A stretch of DNA of 64,000 nucleotides from Chrysogorgia sp. JL179-B06 (GCA_035772405.1 JAYKKM010000349.1:1085168-1149167); one strand, 5' to 3'; counted from the first letter of the stretch, positions 23,876-37,500 are shown. The notes: generated from the letters alone by a model not told the origin. A program made the numbers and translations.

Positions 23876-23970
23876 CCGTATCTCAATAGCTCAAAGGGTA
23901 GAGCGCCGAAACGTTGATTCGGATCGGAGACCAGGGTTAGATTCCCGGTTTTGCGCTTTCCCATTGGTTG
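23876..23970 (+). repeat. tRNA-like SINE head
   Basis: TAGCTCAAAGGGTAGAGCG resembles a polymerase III A box. GGGTTAGATTCCC, about 45 bases on, resembles a B box. The cloverleaf is imperfect, so a tRNA-derived SINE is more likely than a working tRNA gene. Confidence 0.5.
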
Positions 23971-24444
23971 TTAACCATGATCCATTTAGGACAGACGCAC
24001 AGCTCACGCGTCATATGACGTCAAACACGTCATATGACTGCTTCTGTCTTTTTCCATGCCCCAGAGATCCCTAAGAGCTTCAATAAGCATTTTGAACGGT
24101 TTGTCTTCAATTTTTATTGCATAAAACAAATATATTCCATTTTACAGTCGTTTATTCAGCCACGGGTTATTACGTAATATTGTTCCCACAGATCGTAGAC
24201 GAATTTAGAAAATGGTCGCTTACGGGAGGTGGCCGCTAAAATAAGGTACGTTCGACTGTAATAAACATCTCTTCATTTTTTGCGCCATATGGGTGATCAT
24301 GACGTAATAAAGTCTCGAATAATGGAGCACTACATTAAAGAGACTATAGGTACTTGTGTCTTTATCGAGCCATCAAGTAGGAATCAGAAAATCAAAAGAG
24401 CGTTCGTTGCGTTCGTTATTTCATAATAATATTATTACTTACAG

Positions 24445-25590
24445 TTGAGAAAGCTGGGGGTTGAAGAATGGTTGGTGAAAGCAGTGATGACAATGTATGA
24501 GAAAGCAAGAACTGTGGTGAGAACGAAGCATGGGAATAGTGAAGAGTTTGAGGTGAAGGTTGGGGTCCATTAGGGGTCGGTCCTGAGTCCATTGCTGTTT
24601 GCATGCGTGATGGAGGCGCTGACGCAAGAAGTTAGAGAGGGTATGCCATGGGAGTTGTTGTATGCCGATGATCTGGTTTTGATGGCTGAGAGCATTGAGG
24701 AGCTTAAGGAGAAAGTGATGCGATGGAAAGAATGCATGGAGGCAAAGGGTTTGAAGATGAACACTGGTAAGACTAAGGTGATGGTGTCAAGGAAGAATAG
24801 TGGTCATGTTGAAAAGTTAGGGAAGTGGCCGTGTAGTATATGTGGGAAGGGTGTTGGAAATAATTCTATTCGATGCACAGGCTGTAGTGGATGGGTACAC
24901 AAGCGGTGCTCAGGCGTGAAGGGCTCACTGGCTAGAGTTGTGGATACGTTTGTTTGTAAGGTGTGTGAAAGAGCAGAGGATGGAGAGGATAGTGACGTAG
25001 ATGAGAGCATGGATCTGGGCAATGGGGTGCATTTAGGAGGAGCAAATTCAGCATCTGTGGCAAGGGTACGTTGTGCATGGGGAAAGTTTAAAGAGCTCTC
25101 TGGGATCCTGACAAGGAAGGAAGTGTTGCTAAAGCTGAAGGTGTATGTGGCCTGTGTGAGGAGTGCTATGGTGTATGGAAGTGAGACGTGGGCCATGACT
25201 GTGGAGCTGAATAATAGACTGGAGAGGACAGAGATGCGGATGGTGCGGTGGATGTGTGGCGTATCGCTGAGGGATAGCCAGTGTCTAGTGAGGAGCTGAG
25301 GGAAAGAATGGGTGTTGAATCGGTGTCTGACGTGGTAAAGAGGAGCCGATTAAGGTGGCTGGGACATGTGCTGTGAAAAGATGATGGTGACTGGGTGAAG
25401 AGGTGTATGTCGCTTGAGGTTGATGGTGCAAGAGGAAGAGGAAGGCCAAGGATGACATGGAGCCAGGTAGTGGAGAGAGTGGGCTGAAGAGGGAAGATGC
25501 TAATGATCGTGGAAAGTGGAGGAAACTGTCATGGGGAACCACCGGCCAACCCATGCGTAAGCGGGGAAAACGGCCGTAAAACGTCTGTTG
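24445..25590 (+). pseudogene. RTE-like reverse transcriptase, broken
   Basis: Contains LFACVMEALTQEV, the catalytic box LLYADDLVLMAESIEELKEK and LKMNTGKTKVMVS. Next is an inserted finger CSICGKGVGNNSIRCTGCSG followed by WVHKRC, a PHD-like C-x2-C...C-x2-C-x4-H-x2-C arrangement. The thumb reads SAMVYGSETWAM and RTEMRMVRWMCGVSLRDS. After 25298 the frame shifts and stops appear, but RLRWLGHVL and GRGRPRMTWSQVVE remain readable to about 25490. This matches the C-terminal half of RTE-type ORFs of marine invertebrates. Confidence 0.8.
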
Positions 25591-25601
25591 TTGTTTTGTT
25601 G
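24445..25601 (+). mobile_element. RTE-like non-LTR retrotransposon, 5'-truncated
   Basis: Flanked by TACTTACAG at 24436-24444 and 25602-25610, a 9-bp target-site duplication. The element is antisense to AMD1, and its TGTTGTTGTTTTGTTG 3' tail ends at the exon 10 splice donor. Coding content is described separately. Only the last 1.15 kb of the element is present. Confidence 0.85.
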
Positions 25602-25608
25602 TACTTAC

Positions 25609-25689
25609 AGAATTTCCAAATAACGTCATTATAAAACTGCCAGGTTTAAAAATGTCCAAAACCCTCTCAATAAGTTGCTTGAAGGAATC
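25609..25689 (-). CDS. AMD1: AMD1 exon 10
   Basis: 81 nt, DSFKQLIERVLDIFKPGSFI then MTLFGNS. Acceptor CGTCTTAG. The donor GTAAGTA lies within the target duplication of the RTE insertion at 24445. Confidence 0.94.
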
Positions 25690-28525
25690 CTAAGACGAAA
25701 GAAAATATAATGTTTCAAGCAGAAAGTTCATTATACCATGCAGAATAACCTTAAAGTATCTATCCGGGGTTTGGGGATTTCGCATACCGTAGAATCCCGC
25801 TTATAAGCCGCCCCCCCCCGATTATAAGCCCCCCAGTTATAAGCCCATCTGATACTTTCCGTTATGATGTCTCCTTACGATGCATTTTGTGCTTGTCGTA
25901 TTCTTTTCACATCGACTAAATTGTGCTTTTTGTCCCCAAATATAAAGTAAACACATGGTAATTCAATGCCGACGATTTAGAGGTTCATTTTGACAGTGAT
26001 GACGATGACGACGACGACGAAGATCATTTCGAGGCAGCTACATAACTTGTGTAGCAGATTTTGTTATAGACATACGCGACGTTACTAATTTGTTACTTTT
26101 ATAGAAATTTGAAGCGGTATAACTTGAACTTTTAAGTTGCGCCGTGTTTTTAATAACGTTTCATGTGGAATGGATTGTTTTTGGAATGGTTCCCTGGCCA
26201 AAATCAGAAATCTTCTTTATTTGTTGTTGTTTTTGCACTTGCGATATTAAGTTTGTCTGTTGCGTTTTGAAACCTTTTTTCTATCCCGCTTATTAGCCCT
26301 CCCGCTTATTAGCCCTCCCGGTTATAAGCCCCCGGTTATAAGCCCACTCAAAACCCCTTACGAAGTTGTATAAGCCCAGGGCTTATAAGCGGGATTCTAC
26401 GGTATTTATGATCTTTGGAATCTCTTGTAAAGAATTGTAAAGTACATGTATCTTGTCGTGCAAAAATTTCATCTTCATACCTTTTACCCCTGCTAAAGTT
26501 GATTTAATATTCACAGGAAATGACGTCAAAGTAGGGACACACAAAAACATTACACAGTGATTCAGCAGTGAAATACAAAGAAAGTTTGGGAATTGACCAA
26601 ATTTTGTCTAAACAGGTGTGTTTAATTAAATTTCAGAGCCAAACTTTCTTTGTGTTTCACTGTTGAATTAGTGTGCAATGCCTTCGCGTGTCCCTGGTTT
26701 GACGCCATTTCTAGTGAATAGTAAATCGACTTCAGCAGGGCAAAAAAACATGAAGATGACATTTTCGAACGACAAGATATATTACATTTCTTCTTGGTAG
26801 AACCCAAAGATTACGAATATGAAAAATTTCCAAACCCCAGATAGACGCTTTAACTCTTTCCTGTCCGGCTGGAAAACATCCAAAATTGAACTGCCTCTTT
26901 GTTCTATTGATATTTGGGGAAATATCCATAACTGTTGCGAAACCTATACCTTTTCTGAAAGCCCAATAAACCGGCTTTTACCAATGCTTTTGAATTTTCC
27001 GAACAAGACACATTATGTTAATATAATTTGCATTAATTATCATAAATCAGGTTGGAAAACTTCCATTTTTCTAGAAAAGGCCATCTTGCACGCCCGCGTA
27101 GCATCATGAAAATTCAAAATGCCACCAATCTCAGAGTTATTTATGAAATCAAATCAAATTTGCCGTGTGAGTGGATCTCATGTCCCTGGCGCTTGTCGAA
27201 TTTCAATTTTTAATCTTGCGTTACCGTGCGCCGTGTTTTCCGATTGACGACTTCGGGGGTCTTCTAAAGAGTTAAACTGCTCTACCTAAAAGTCAAACAA
27301 GTGTCATATTAATACTTACAAATTTCACATTCGTTTCAAAACTTGCATATGAGAACTCTGCCTGAGGAGTCACGTGAATTGTGATATAGGAATCCTAATT
27401 TAAAAGAAAAACGAAGTATAATATTAAATCTTAAAGGGACACCGCACCTTCAAAACAAGTGTTTCTTAAATGAAAGTTCTTTGTCGCCTTACATGAGAAT
27501 AGGTATTATTTTTTTCTAATCGTTTTAGTTTTAGAGAAATTTGGCTTTGTTCATCGTATTTTTATAAACTGAAGGCCGACATTTTTGTCTTTGATTGCCA
27601 TTAATTTTCTGACTACCATTAATGTTTGATGTCATTGAGTGATAGAAACACTTTGGAAAGAAATCCTTCACAATAGCGTGAATAGAAATCCCGCGGCGCA
27701 ATAGACTAAGACCACGTTATTGTCATGCTATTGTGAAGGGTTTCTTTGTGTGGTGTTTCTGTCACTCATTGACGTCAAAAATTAATGGGATCGACCGCAT
27801 TCTCCCGCAATAACAAAAATATGGCGGACTTCTCTAAAACTAAACGCACTTTAGCATTGTGTCTTGTTACCTTTAAAATTCCATTAGCAGAATAACCACA
27901 GGGTTCAAAAATAACATCGTCAATTGTCGTACCAGGAATAAGATCAGCGATGCCCTCTTTCTAAAACAAAAACAATTTCTGTCCATGTCCCAAGATTATT
28001 TTGAATTTCCTAATGGCGGATTTCTATTCAGTGTTTTTTTGTCGCGCGATTCACTCATAACACGTCAAATTTAGGGAGCGTTCATAAGTTATGGCTGGTA
28101 CCGAAGTGAAATGGGTTGGATAAGACAAATTTTTGGCGGTAAAAGGTTGGGTACGATTTTTTTGTTGCATTATAAATATCGGGTAACAAATTTTAAAACA
28201 AAATAAATGAAATAAATCAGTGTTTAATGTCTATAGTTATAATAATAGTGATACAATATAAAACATAGCGAGATTGCTTGTTCAAAGACAGTGTCAGGTA
28301 AAAGTTTTACCGTAAAACCTCTTGTTAAATAATATTTTAGATAGACATATTTTCATGTTTATAAACAGTAATACAAACTTGAACTTCCTTAGAATATTGT
28401 AATGATCTCATACTATATATATGAACCAATATTTAACACTATAATTATTAGAGAAATGTCTAAAGGGTATGATAAGAGCAAGGACGAGACAGTAGGAAAA
28501 CGGCGTATATCAGTGCCGTAGCAGG

Positions 28526-28559
<34 letters not shown>

Positions 28560-31500
28560 ATTAACTTTAATGTAACTTGAAAACTGACGTTGTGATTTGC
28601 AAAATACAAAAAATAACTTCGTGCAGACTTTATAATAATGGTACACCAAGTTTACGGAATCACATTACGTTATCGGAATGTTTTTGCCCGAACCGGGACT
28701 TTTTACCGCATTTAACCGAAACTCTGACTAATTTTTCTTTTGCTTTATTCAACGAAAGGAATCACGCCGTGCGGTTTTTGGACCAGGTTGATTTGAATGC
28801 GTTGTATGAGTAATGTACTTCTGGATTATGTTCTGTATATATTTTATTAATAACTTTAATACTGTAAAAGCAGATTTTAATTTATTTTGATTGATAACCT
28901 GAATTTGAATTTGTACAAACTAAAGCCTGGTTTCCATATGATCGTCCGGATCGTCCCGATCGTCCCAATCGTTTCAAAAAATTGCAAACGATCGGGATAA
29001 TCGGGACGATTCGGGGTTTCCATATAATCGCCCAATGCCAATCGCGGGCGCATTGGCGCAATAAAGTATTAAAGATGGAGGACGAAAACCAAGCACAAGC
29101 AGCTGGTCTGGTGCTGTTGGGATAGATTTGGATCGTCCCGATCGTCTCGATCGCCTGAAACTGGTTTCCATTACAATTTTGCGGATCGTTTGCGATCGCG
29201 CCCGATCGTCCCGATCGTCCCGATAGAATTGCTAGCGATCCAAGCGATCGCGATCGCCCCGATCGTCTGGATCGTCTCAATCGCCCGCGAAGTGTTTCCA
29301 TATGATCGTCCCGATCGTCTGAACATTTTTGAAACGATCCGGACGATCATATGGAAACCAGGCTTAAGGGTACCCCGGTAGTGCCGAATTTGTTCCCCAA
29401 AATTTCGAGGGTTTCCCGTTGGGAGCTAGTAATCCACAGCTTTCCCCCCCCCCCCCCCCACTTTTTGACACCTTGCTATGGCACTGGTTGGGTAGAAGAA
29501 AAATTCAGTGTTTGAATGGTTGGGTAAAAATTGTTTTTGGTCTCAACTTGATTCTCTTCGATACCAAACCCCTTCCGTAAATACGCTCCCTTAGGGTTAC
29601 TTACTTTGGTGAGTTCTTTTGCATCACTATAATAACCTTTATAATATTGCTTTAAAATACTGGGATCAAGATTATTCATTAATATCTTTAGCATCAGTTA
29701 AGGATGATTGGTTGCACTGAGGCGATGTGTTTAACTCTTTCCTGTCCGGCTGAAAAACATCCAAACTACCTCTTTGTTTTATTGATATCTCGGGAAATAT
29801 CCATATAACTGTTGCGAAACCTATAACTTTTCTGAAAGCCCAATAAACCGGCCGTTACCAATGCTTTTGAATTTTCCGAACAAGACACATTATGTTAATA
29901 TAAATTAGCATTAATTATCATAAATCAGGTTGAAAAACTTCCATTTTTCTAGAAAAGACTGTCTTGCACGCCCGCGTAGCATCATGAAAATTCAAAATGC
30001 CACCAATCGCAGAGTTGTTTATGAAATCAATGATCAAATTTGGCGTGTGAGTGGATCTCATGTCCCTGGCGCTTGTCGAATTTCAATTTTTAATCTTGCG
30101 TCACCGTGTGCCGTGTTTTTCCATTGACGACTTCGGGGGTCTTCTATGACCCCTTTTGACTGGGCCGGACAGGAAAGAGTTAATTATCAAAAAAATACAA
30201 TATCAAAAGCACAGTGCTAATACACCATTTTTTTATTGAATCTTAGATGATGCTGCTCTAACTCATGGCAAATGGTTTTGTCATACCTCATAAAATCCTA
30301 TTCCAACTAATTTCTTTAGCAAAAACAAAACGATTAATTCCAAAAACGGCGGGAATTATAATAAAATATCGATTAATAAAAACGCAATTTTAAGAAGAAA
30401 ATTCTGGAGATAAAGGATACTTCCAATGTTTGATCTGGTATTTCCAATTCCTCTGTGTTGTTGTCCATGGTGAACAAATACCAACAGTTGCCGCCATTTT
30501 GTCTTCCTAAGGTGTACGCTCCTCCGCCTGTAACAAGTAACAATCATTATTAAGGACATTGGCAACAAAAATTAAGTTTGTCTAATATAAAAGAACTCGT
30601 AAAATGATAGAGTAACACCTTTTACACCTTTTCCGTATTTTACTTCGTTTTTGAAATATTTCAGTTTGTTTGATATGTAAATGAGATGGTCTCTGACGTC
30701 AGGTGCAGAGTAGAGAATTTTCACTCATTAAAATATTAGTTACATCTTCAAGTTTGTTCCACAAATTTACTTGAAAATGTCTTAAATTCACTCATTAAAA
30801 ATGTCTTATATCTCAGTGATTGCTAAGTTTACAACGTTCATTATCATGAGGAGTTATTAGACGCACATTTTCAAGTAAATTTGTGGAACAAACTTGAAAA
30901 TGTAAAGGCGCTGTTACACTGTGCAATTTTTCATGCAATTTGTCTCGCAACACTGATCTAGAGGCATGCTAAGTAAAAAGTGTAAATGCAAGCATGGGCC
31001 CACGTTGCACTCTGCTGACCTTTTTCTTACTTAACATGCCTCTAGATCAGTGTTGCGAGACAAGTTACATGAAAAATTGCACAGTGTAACAGCGCCTTAA
31101 CTAATATGTTAATTCAGAGACCATCTCATTTACATATCAAACAAACTGAAATATTTCAAAAGCGAAGTAAAATACAGGTGTTACTCTATGATTTTACGAG
31201 TTCGTTCATATTAGACAAACTTAATTTTTGTTGCCAATGTCCTTTAAACACTTCAATTGACCGCGGGCGGGAGGTCTTTTATGGCAAAATTATCCTGCCC
31301 ACGCTGGCAAGGGTCTTTCAGTCAGGCGCGTGTTTGACGTGGGGCATGTGTGGCGGCTTGGCACAAGTGACGAAAATTTTACTCGAAAAAAAAATACACG
31401 AATTTTAAAATTGCCTAAAGTTTTTAAAAATGCCATAAAATTGTTGGGGGAGGGTATATTTCTCTAGAGAATTTCGAAACCAGTCGGCAGATTTTCAGTC

Positions 31501-34500
31501 AGTCGGCAGATTTTCAGAAATGGTCGGCATATTTTCAGAAACTTTTCCATTTAACTTCGAAAGTCGAAATCATTTGGTGTAATTAAAAGAAGAATTTGGT
31601 TACAAACACAGCAGTGACCCATGACCGCATTACACAATGCTTCGGCTATTTCCATAATTTCCGCAGTTTGTATGATAAATGGCGCAAACACCGAACCACT
31701 TTTGAAGTAATTTTCCCCAATGAAGAGCTGTTCTGGAAGAAGCTGCAGGGGATGTTTCAACTTTTGACCAGGGCCATTTCAGAAAATCGTGGGGCCATTT
31801 TGGAAAATCAAGGGGTTCATTTGGCTCCTATTCGGAGGCATTGTGACTCCAAAAAAGTGTCGATTCAGCTTGCGGAGCTGAGCTATTTTGGCTCCAACAA
31901 TAGAGAGCAGTTTCAGCCGCAATGAAGGGCTGTTCTGGAAGAAGCAGGGGTTGTTTCAACTTTTAAATACCGAGCCTAATGTTTCGTCTTTTTCGACCCA
32001 CTAGGCAGAAAAATGTTGCCTTGCCCCACGTCAGCAACAAGCCAAACACGCGCCTACTTTCAGTACAGACCGAACGACGAAGTATAGTGAGTCATTTTCA
32101 AGGAGTGAGTCATTTTCTACGAGAGCGTATTCTTTTAGGGTTATTTACGTATTCTCAAGGGTGTGAACAAAGACATATATGTTATTTACCGGCTGGGAGG
32201 TCCGTAGCGGACCGACCAAAACGGTAAATAACGTGTTTATTTTTTTCGAGCAAAGTCAAAAAAATTGCAATTTTTTGGCGCGAAAAGTTGCGAGAGGTCC
32301 GTACTGGTGTGATACGGACCTCGTACTCAGCCAATCAAAAGGCTCTATTTTAGTTACGGACCTGAGTTACGGACCTCAAAAAAAATAAATGTACTTACTG
32401 GGGAAAAGCCTTTCCAATACTGAAACCTAGAAAAATAAAATCAAATATAAAATCAAATAATATATATAACAAAACAGTCGACTCTCTCTGTGCGGACATG
32501 CTCGTAAGCGGACAGCTCCAGATACGGACATCTTTCCAAAACCCCGTTTGAACTCTCAGCAAAACTCTGTATTTATACGTTCCCGTAGTCGGACACTCCC
32601 ATAAGCGGACGCAGACACTTTTGGTGGTTATAATTTGAATTTTTCTTTTGTTTTTACACTCCCATATAAGCGGACACCCCGGAAAAATAATCCAATTACT
32701 AAAACCCTTATGAACATCACGGAAACGAGAAACTGTCTCATGCCAATGACATCTTGTTGGACATGCACCTGAAGTCAATGAAGCAGTCGTCCATTCATAA
32801 ATATTTTGTGTAATGTACATGTATGACTTAATTGTATACATTAAGTGATATCAAATCAATCGACAAGTGCTGTACTTTAATTTATTGTAAAGACGTTTAG
32901 TTATGTTTTTTTAGATTAAATCGTTTTTAACTATTTAAGCCTCGAGTAACTAAGTAAAACAAGCAATCATTTTAAGACATTCTAAGTTTCATTTTGTGTG
33001 AGTACCATTGAAAGTCACCATTAGAAGTTCCTGTAGGCGGACAAAACTCATATAATTTACGAGAACTATTCCTGTAAGCGGACAACTCCACTTAAGCCCG
33101 GCGCACACTAGAGCTATCTGCTTAGCAAAACTTCATTCGTGACCGATGGTGTGAGACGTTAGCTCCAGTGTGCGGGGCAGTTTCGTAAGCATTTTGTCAC
33201 TCGTGCCGTTTTTCACAAATATTCAACATGTTGGATAATTTTTGTCACGAATGACAATTTCCCCCTGGTGTGCGGGGAAGTGAAAGCAACAAGCTTACAA
33301 CTTTCCGGCAATACGCATGCGTAAGTTGTAAGCTTGCTGCTTTCACTTCCCCGCACACCAGGGGAAATTGTAATTCGTGACAAAAATTATCCAACATGTT
33401 GAATATTTGTGAAAGACGGCACGAGTAACAAAATGCTTACGAAACTGCCCCGCACACTGGAGCTAACGCCTTACGCCAACAGTCACGAGTGAAACTTTGC
33501 TACGCAATAGCTCTAGTGTGCGGCGGACTTTACGGACACTTTTTCAGATTCCCGAGGGTGTCCGCTCACGGGAGAGTCAACTGTATATATAAAATAATAA
33601 AAGCTAAAAGCTAGAGTATATGCCCGGTTCCCCCCTTTGCTTGTTGAACTAAATATTCAACTAAATATTTTACAGTACATGATTAATTTGTTTACAGATT
33701 GCTTGTTCTTCATAAATTCATCACAAAACAAAGTGTTTGTGCTATGGAAAAAGTCAAACTGTTTGCATAATAGTCTCGGAATTTAAATATGTTTCTGTGT
33801 TCAGTTTTTTAATAAACCTACGCCTTTTTTTAAATAAGCAAACAATTGTGTTTTACTGTCAGAATAAATAATGAAAGGCTGGATAAAATAGAACTAATTG
33901 TTAGCACGACGTAAAAGCTAAAAATGAAATTTCTAGCCATATCGTCTAGTGGCCTAATTTTGCAAAAAATCATGCATGTTAGAAATTGCTGCAAGGCCTT
34001 TCAAAATTGAAAGTGGGACCATGTACACCACACACCCCCCTCTTCACCCCCAGACTTCCCAGCCACAATCGCGGCGAACATATAGCCACGTCGACTTCCT
34101 TCATTCTCCACAGGGCTCCCCCCTTTGAAGGTTCTGGCTACGTCCCTGAATATGCCATATAATTTGACGTCACAACTGACCTCTTCCTGAAAGTTCTGGT
34201 GTGGATATTGCTGCAGATGTGGCTGGGTGAAACTTTTGCGAGAATAGAAGACGTTCTAGAAATTAGGAAATAAACCAATGATGTGGAGGTTACTGATAAT
34301 GGCATTTATCATCTCTTGATGTAATGTGTTACCCTCCTTAAATAAAGTATTTATCTTATCTTATCTTATAGGAAACTTAACGAGGCAATTGTTTTGTCGG
34401 TTTTATCGATGTATGTCCATCCCTACAGTGTATGGCTACTCTGTGAACTTGACGACTGTATAAACAGGCTTCTGAATAAACAGGCTTCTGAATAAACAGG

Positions 34501-37500
34501 CTTCTACACCCATGACCCAGTTTATGATTGAATCAAAACAATGAATAATACGTCAACTGAGTGCAGCATCTCAAAGTATAGTTAATATTTATGGCATATG
34601 TATACAGTATACGATTTTTCTTAGCAGCGCTGAAAAACATTAAAACTTAAAGGTGCCGTCCAGTCCGTTCTGCGCATGTCCACGTTTCTGTTTACATCGT
34701 TTGTTTACATTGCATTATATCAACATTGAACATGAAGTATTGCGGATTTGTTTCCCCAAGCTTGAGCTTTTCCACCTAAAAAGCGTGTTATAAGAAGCTG
34801 TTCTGTTCCTAAATGTGGATAATATATCAAACTAGTAACTACTACTCGCGCATTCGCCACCCTTGACGAATACTCACTTTCGAACTGTCGCAAATCTATT
34901 CCGTTGAAGTTTGTTGACGTATGGGGTCCCGCACGTTTGAAATATCACATATGCGCAGAACGGACTGGACGGCACCTTAAACAACATATAAACAATCCAA
35001 GTAATCAAAAACCAAACTTCTTGATTTTAAAGGATTTCGTTCCAGAATGAAAAGAGATATACACATTTCTCCAATAAGTCATTATGCATGTGTGACGAAT
35101 TTCCAGACATTTGCATATCAAACAAACTGATATATCTCAAAAAGAAAGCAAAGAAACGAAAATCTTCAAAAGAAGTTACTTTACATTTAAAAAGTTCTTC
35201 CAAACAAGACAATAAAAAATTTGAGGTTATGGGCACTTTAAGTCATTTTATTATATATTTCACATTACTCTGGAAATCGTTTTTATTTACATACATGAAT
35301 TCTCTCGTAATCAGACACAGTTTGAAGCTACTCTGGCTTAGAAATTAAAAATTTACAGTTCAAACTGTCTTTCTAAGTTCAAGTACCTTCAAACTGTCAC
35401 CATCTGGTTGCGTATCTTTCTGCAAAAGTTTAGATTTAAAACAGATATGATCTATCAACATTATACGTAAACCTTTGAGATAAAGCGGAGTGTGTTCTTG
35501 GGGGGAACAAATTTCCGAAGGGGAGCCCAAATTTCCTCGGAAATTTGGTCCCAGAAATTTGAAATATTTTTAAAATAATTATCGGGAATCTAAAATGTAG
35601 TTTCTGCAATAAATTTCTTATCTATAAAATAAGTATAAATGTATTTTGTAAAGACTGGAATTCAAATTTTTCACGCGACACGTCGATCAATTTATTGGAG
35701 TTCATTCGGAATTCGGAATCATTCGAGGTTTGGGGCTTGGTAATATTGACATGTTCTTTCTGATTTCAGAAATATAATCTCTTTTAACGCCATTAAAACA
35801 ACTAAACCTTGAAAGTCGAAATACAGGTGGAATACGGCAAGTGCGAGTTGTGAAGATGAACTTTGACTTGCCAAAGTTTGCGAAGATGAACTTAGAACAG
35901 AAGAGTCTCGGATTTGAAAATAATTAATATACGACAACGTGATTGTGACTTGGTCAAGCCAGTTCTGTTTGACTGAACAGGCATGACGTGACGTTCTTAT
36001 AAATAGTTGACATTCTATAAATATTCATAATTTTGCAGGCGATAATTTATGCCACTATAGGTCTGCGGAAGTGCTAAATTTATCGGCCAATGAGAAGCCG
36101 GAGGGATTATTCCTGCTAATAACGCCTTGTACCGGAATCATTGTCCGCCATCTTGGAAGTATTTTCGATATGCGTGTGACGTCACAACCGGGGGTAAAGC
36201 AAACTTTTTATCTAGACATCCTCGTGTCTTTAGAAGTTTGAAAAGCGATTTTTGTACATGTCTTCCTTTTTCAATTGAACCACATTATTTTAAAAAGCAT
36301 TCCGTGGAAACTCTGCTACCCACAGAGTAGTTTCATCAGGTTTATCCCCGGGTGTGACGTCACCAACTTCCCAGTTAAGATGGCGGATGACAGGATTGTC
36401 TTTGGTCAAAATTGTTGCTGTTGTTTTGTACAAGAGTAGTTTTGTTTACTTGGATTACCTTCGTAAGCCTGTTTGTTAATCATAAAGTCTAAAAATTTGA
36501 AATTGTGATTTATGTTGCCAATGTCCTTTAACAGAAATCCTTGCTGTCTTTCTCGCTCTTACCTTGACTTTAGTTAGTCCACATTCTTCCTCAACAATCT
36601 TCAGGATTGGTATTGTTGCTCTGAGGAGAGGAGTCACTCCACACGTCTTTAGAATAAGTCGATAGGATGATAGGTACATACTACTTTCACTGGAGAAATA
36701 AAACACATATCTTTAAAGGTGGTTCAATAGGAAAAAATGGCCACGTATCACCTCTTTCTACATATACATATTATACATATACATATACATATACATAAAC
36801 TACATATACATATACATATAATACATATACATATACATATACATATCAACCTCGTACCCAGGGCATTTTGCCTCCACGGTGGAAGGTCGGCGAAAATGGC
36901 CCTGGGATCGGCTGGTCACATGACACCCAGAATTTCTGGGTGTTTAGATAGGTGCGCAGTACACACGTAAAAATCTCACAGGTTGTAACAAGGTTGTTGG
37001 TTCAACATGCCTGTAAACAGCATTGTAAACATGATAGAAGAGGACTGTTAAAATAACAGCACTGTTCAAGCATGTTTCAACATGTTGTGACAGGCTTGTT
37101 GAATCGACAGCAGTTGTTCATGCATGTTAGAACATGCAAAAAACCAGTCTGATAGAACAACCAAGTTCATGGCTGTTGTAACAATGCTGTTCAACTTTGT
37201 TATTTCATCATGCTCTGACAACGTTCATGTTGTGTCATGCATGAACAATGTTGTTCAATGCTGTTCAAGCCTGTTTGATCATCAGCCATGAACAATACTG
37301 TTCCAACATCCATGAACAGGCCTGTTGACAACCCTGTTCAAGCTGGCCAGCTCAACCCTGTTCAAGCCTGTCGATATCAACCATGTTTTTGGCTGTTAAC
37401 AGATAAAAACAGACTGTGCGTTTTTACGTGTGTAGATAGTAGTCGCCAGAACCATGTTGAGCCCCGCCAACACCACTAACCCAGCGGTAACATGTTCGTC

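Noticed and set aside
23876..23970. Functional tRNA gene
   Set aside because: A- and B-box-like words are present but the acceptor and anticodon stems do not pair convincingly; SINE head is more likely.
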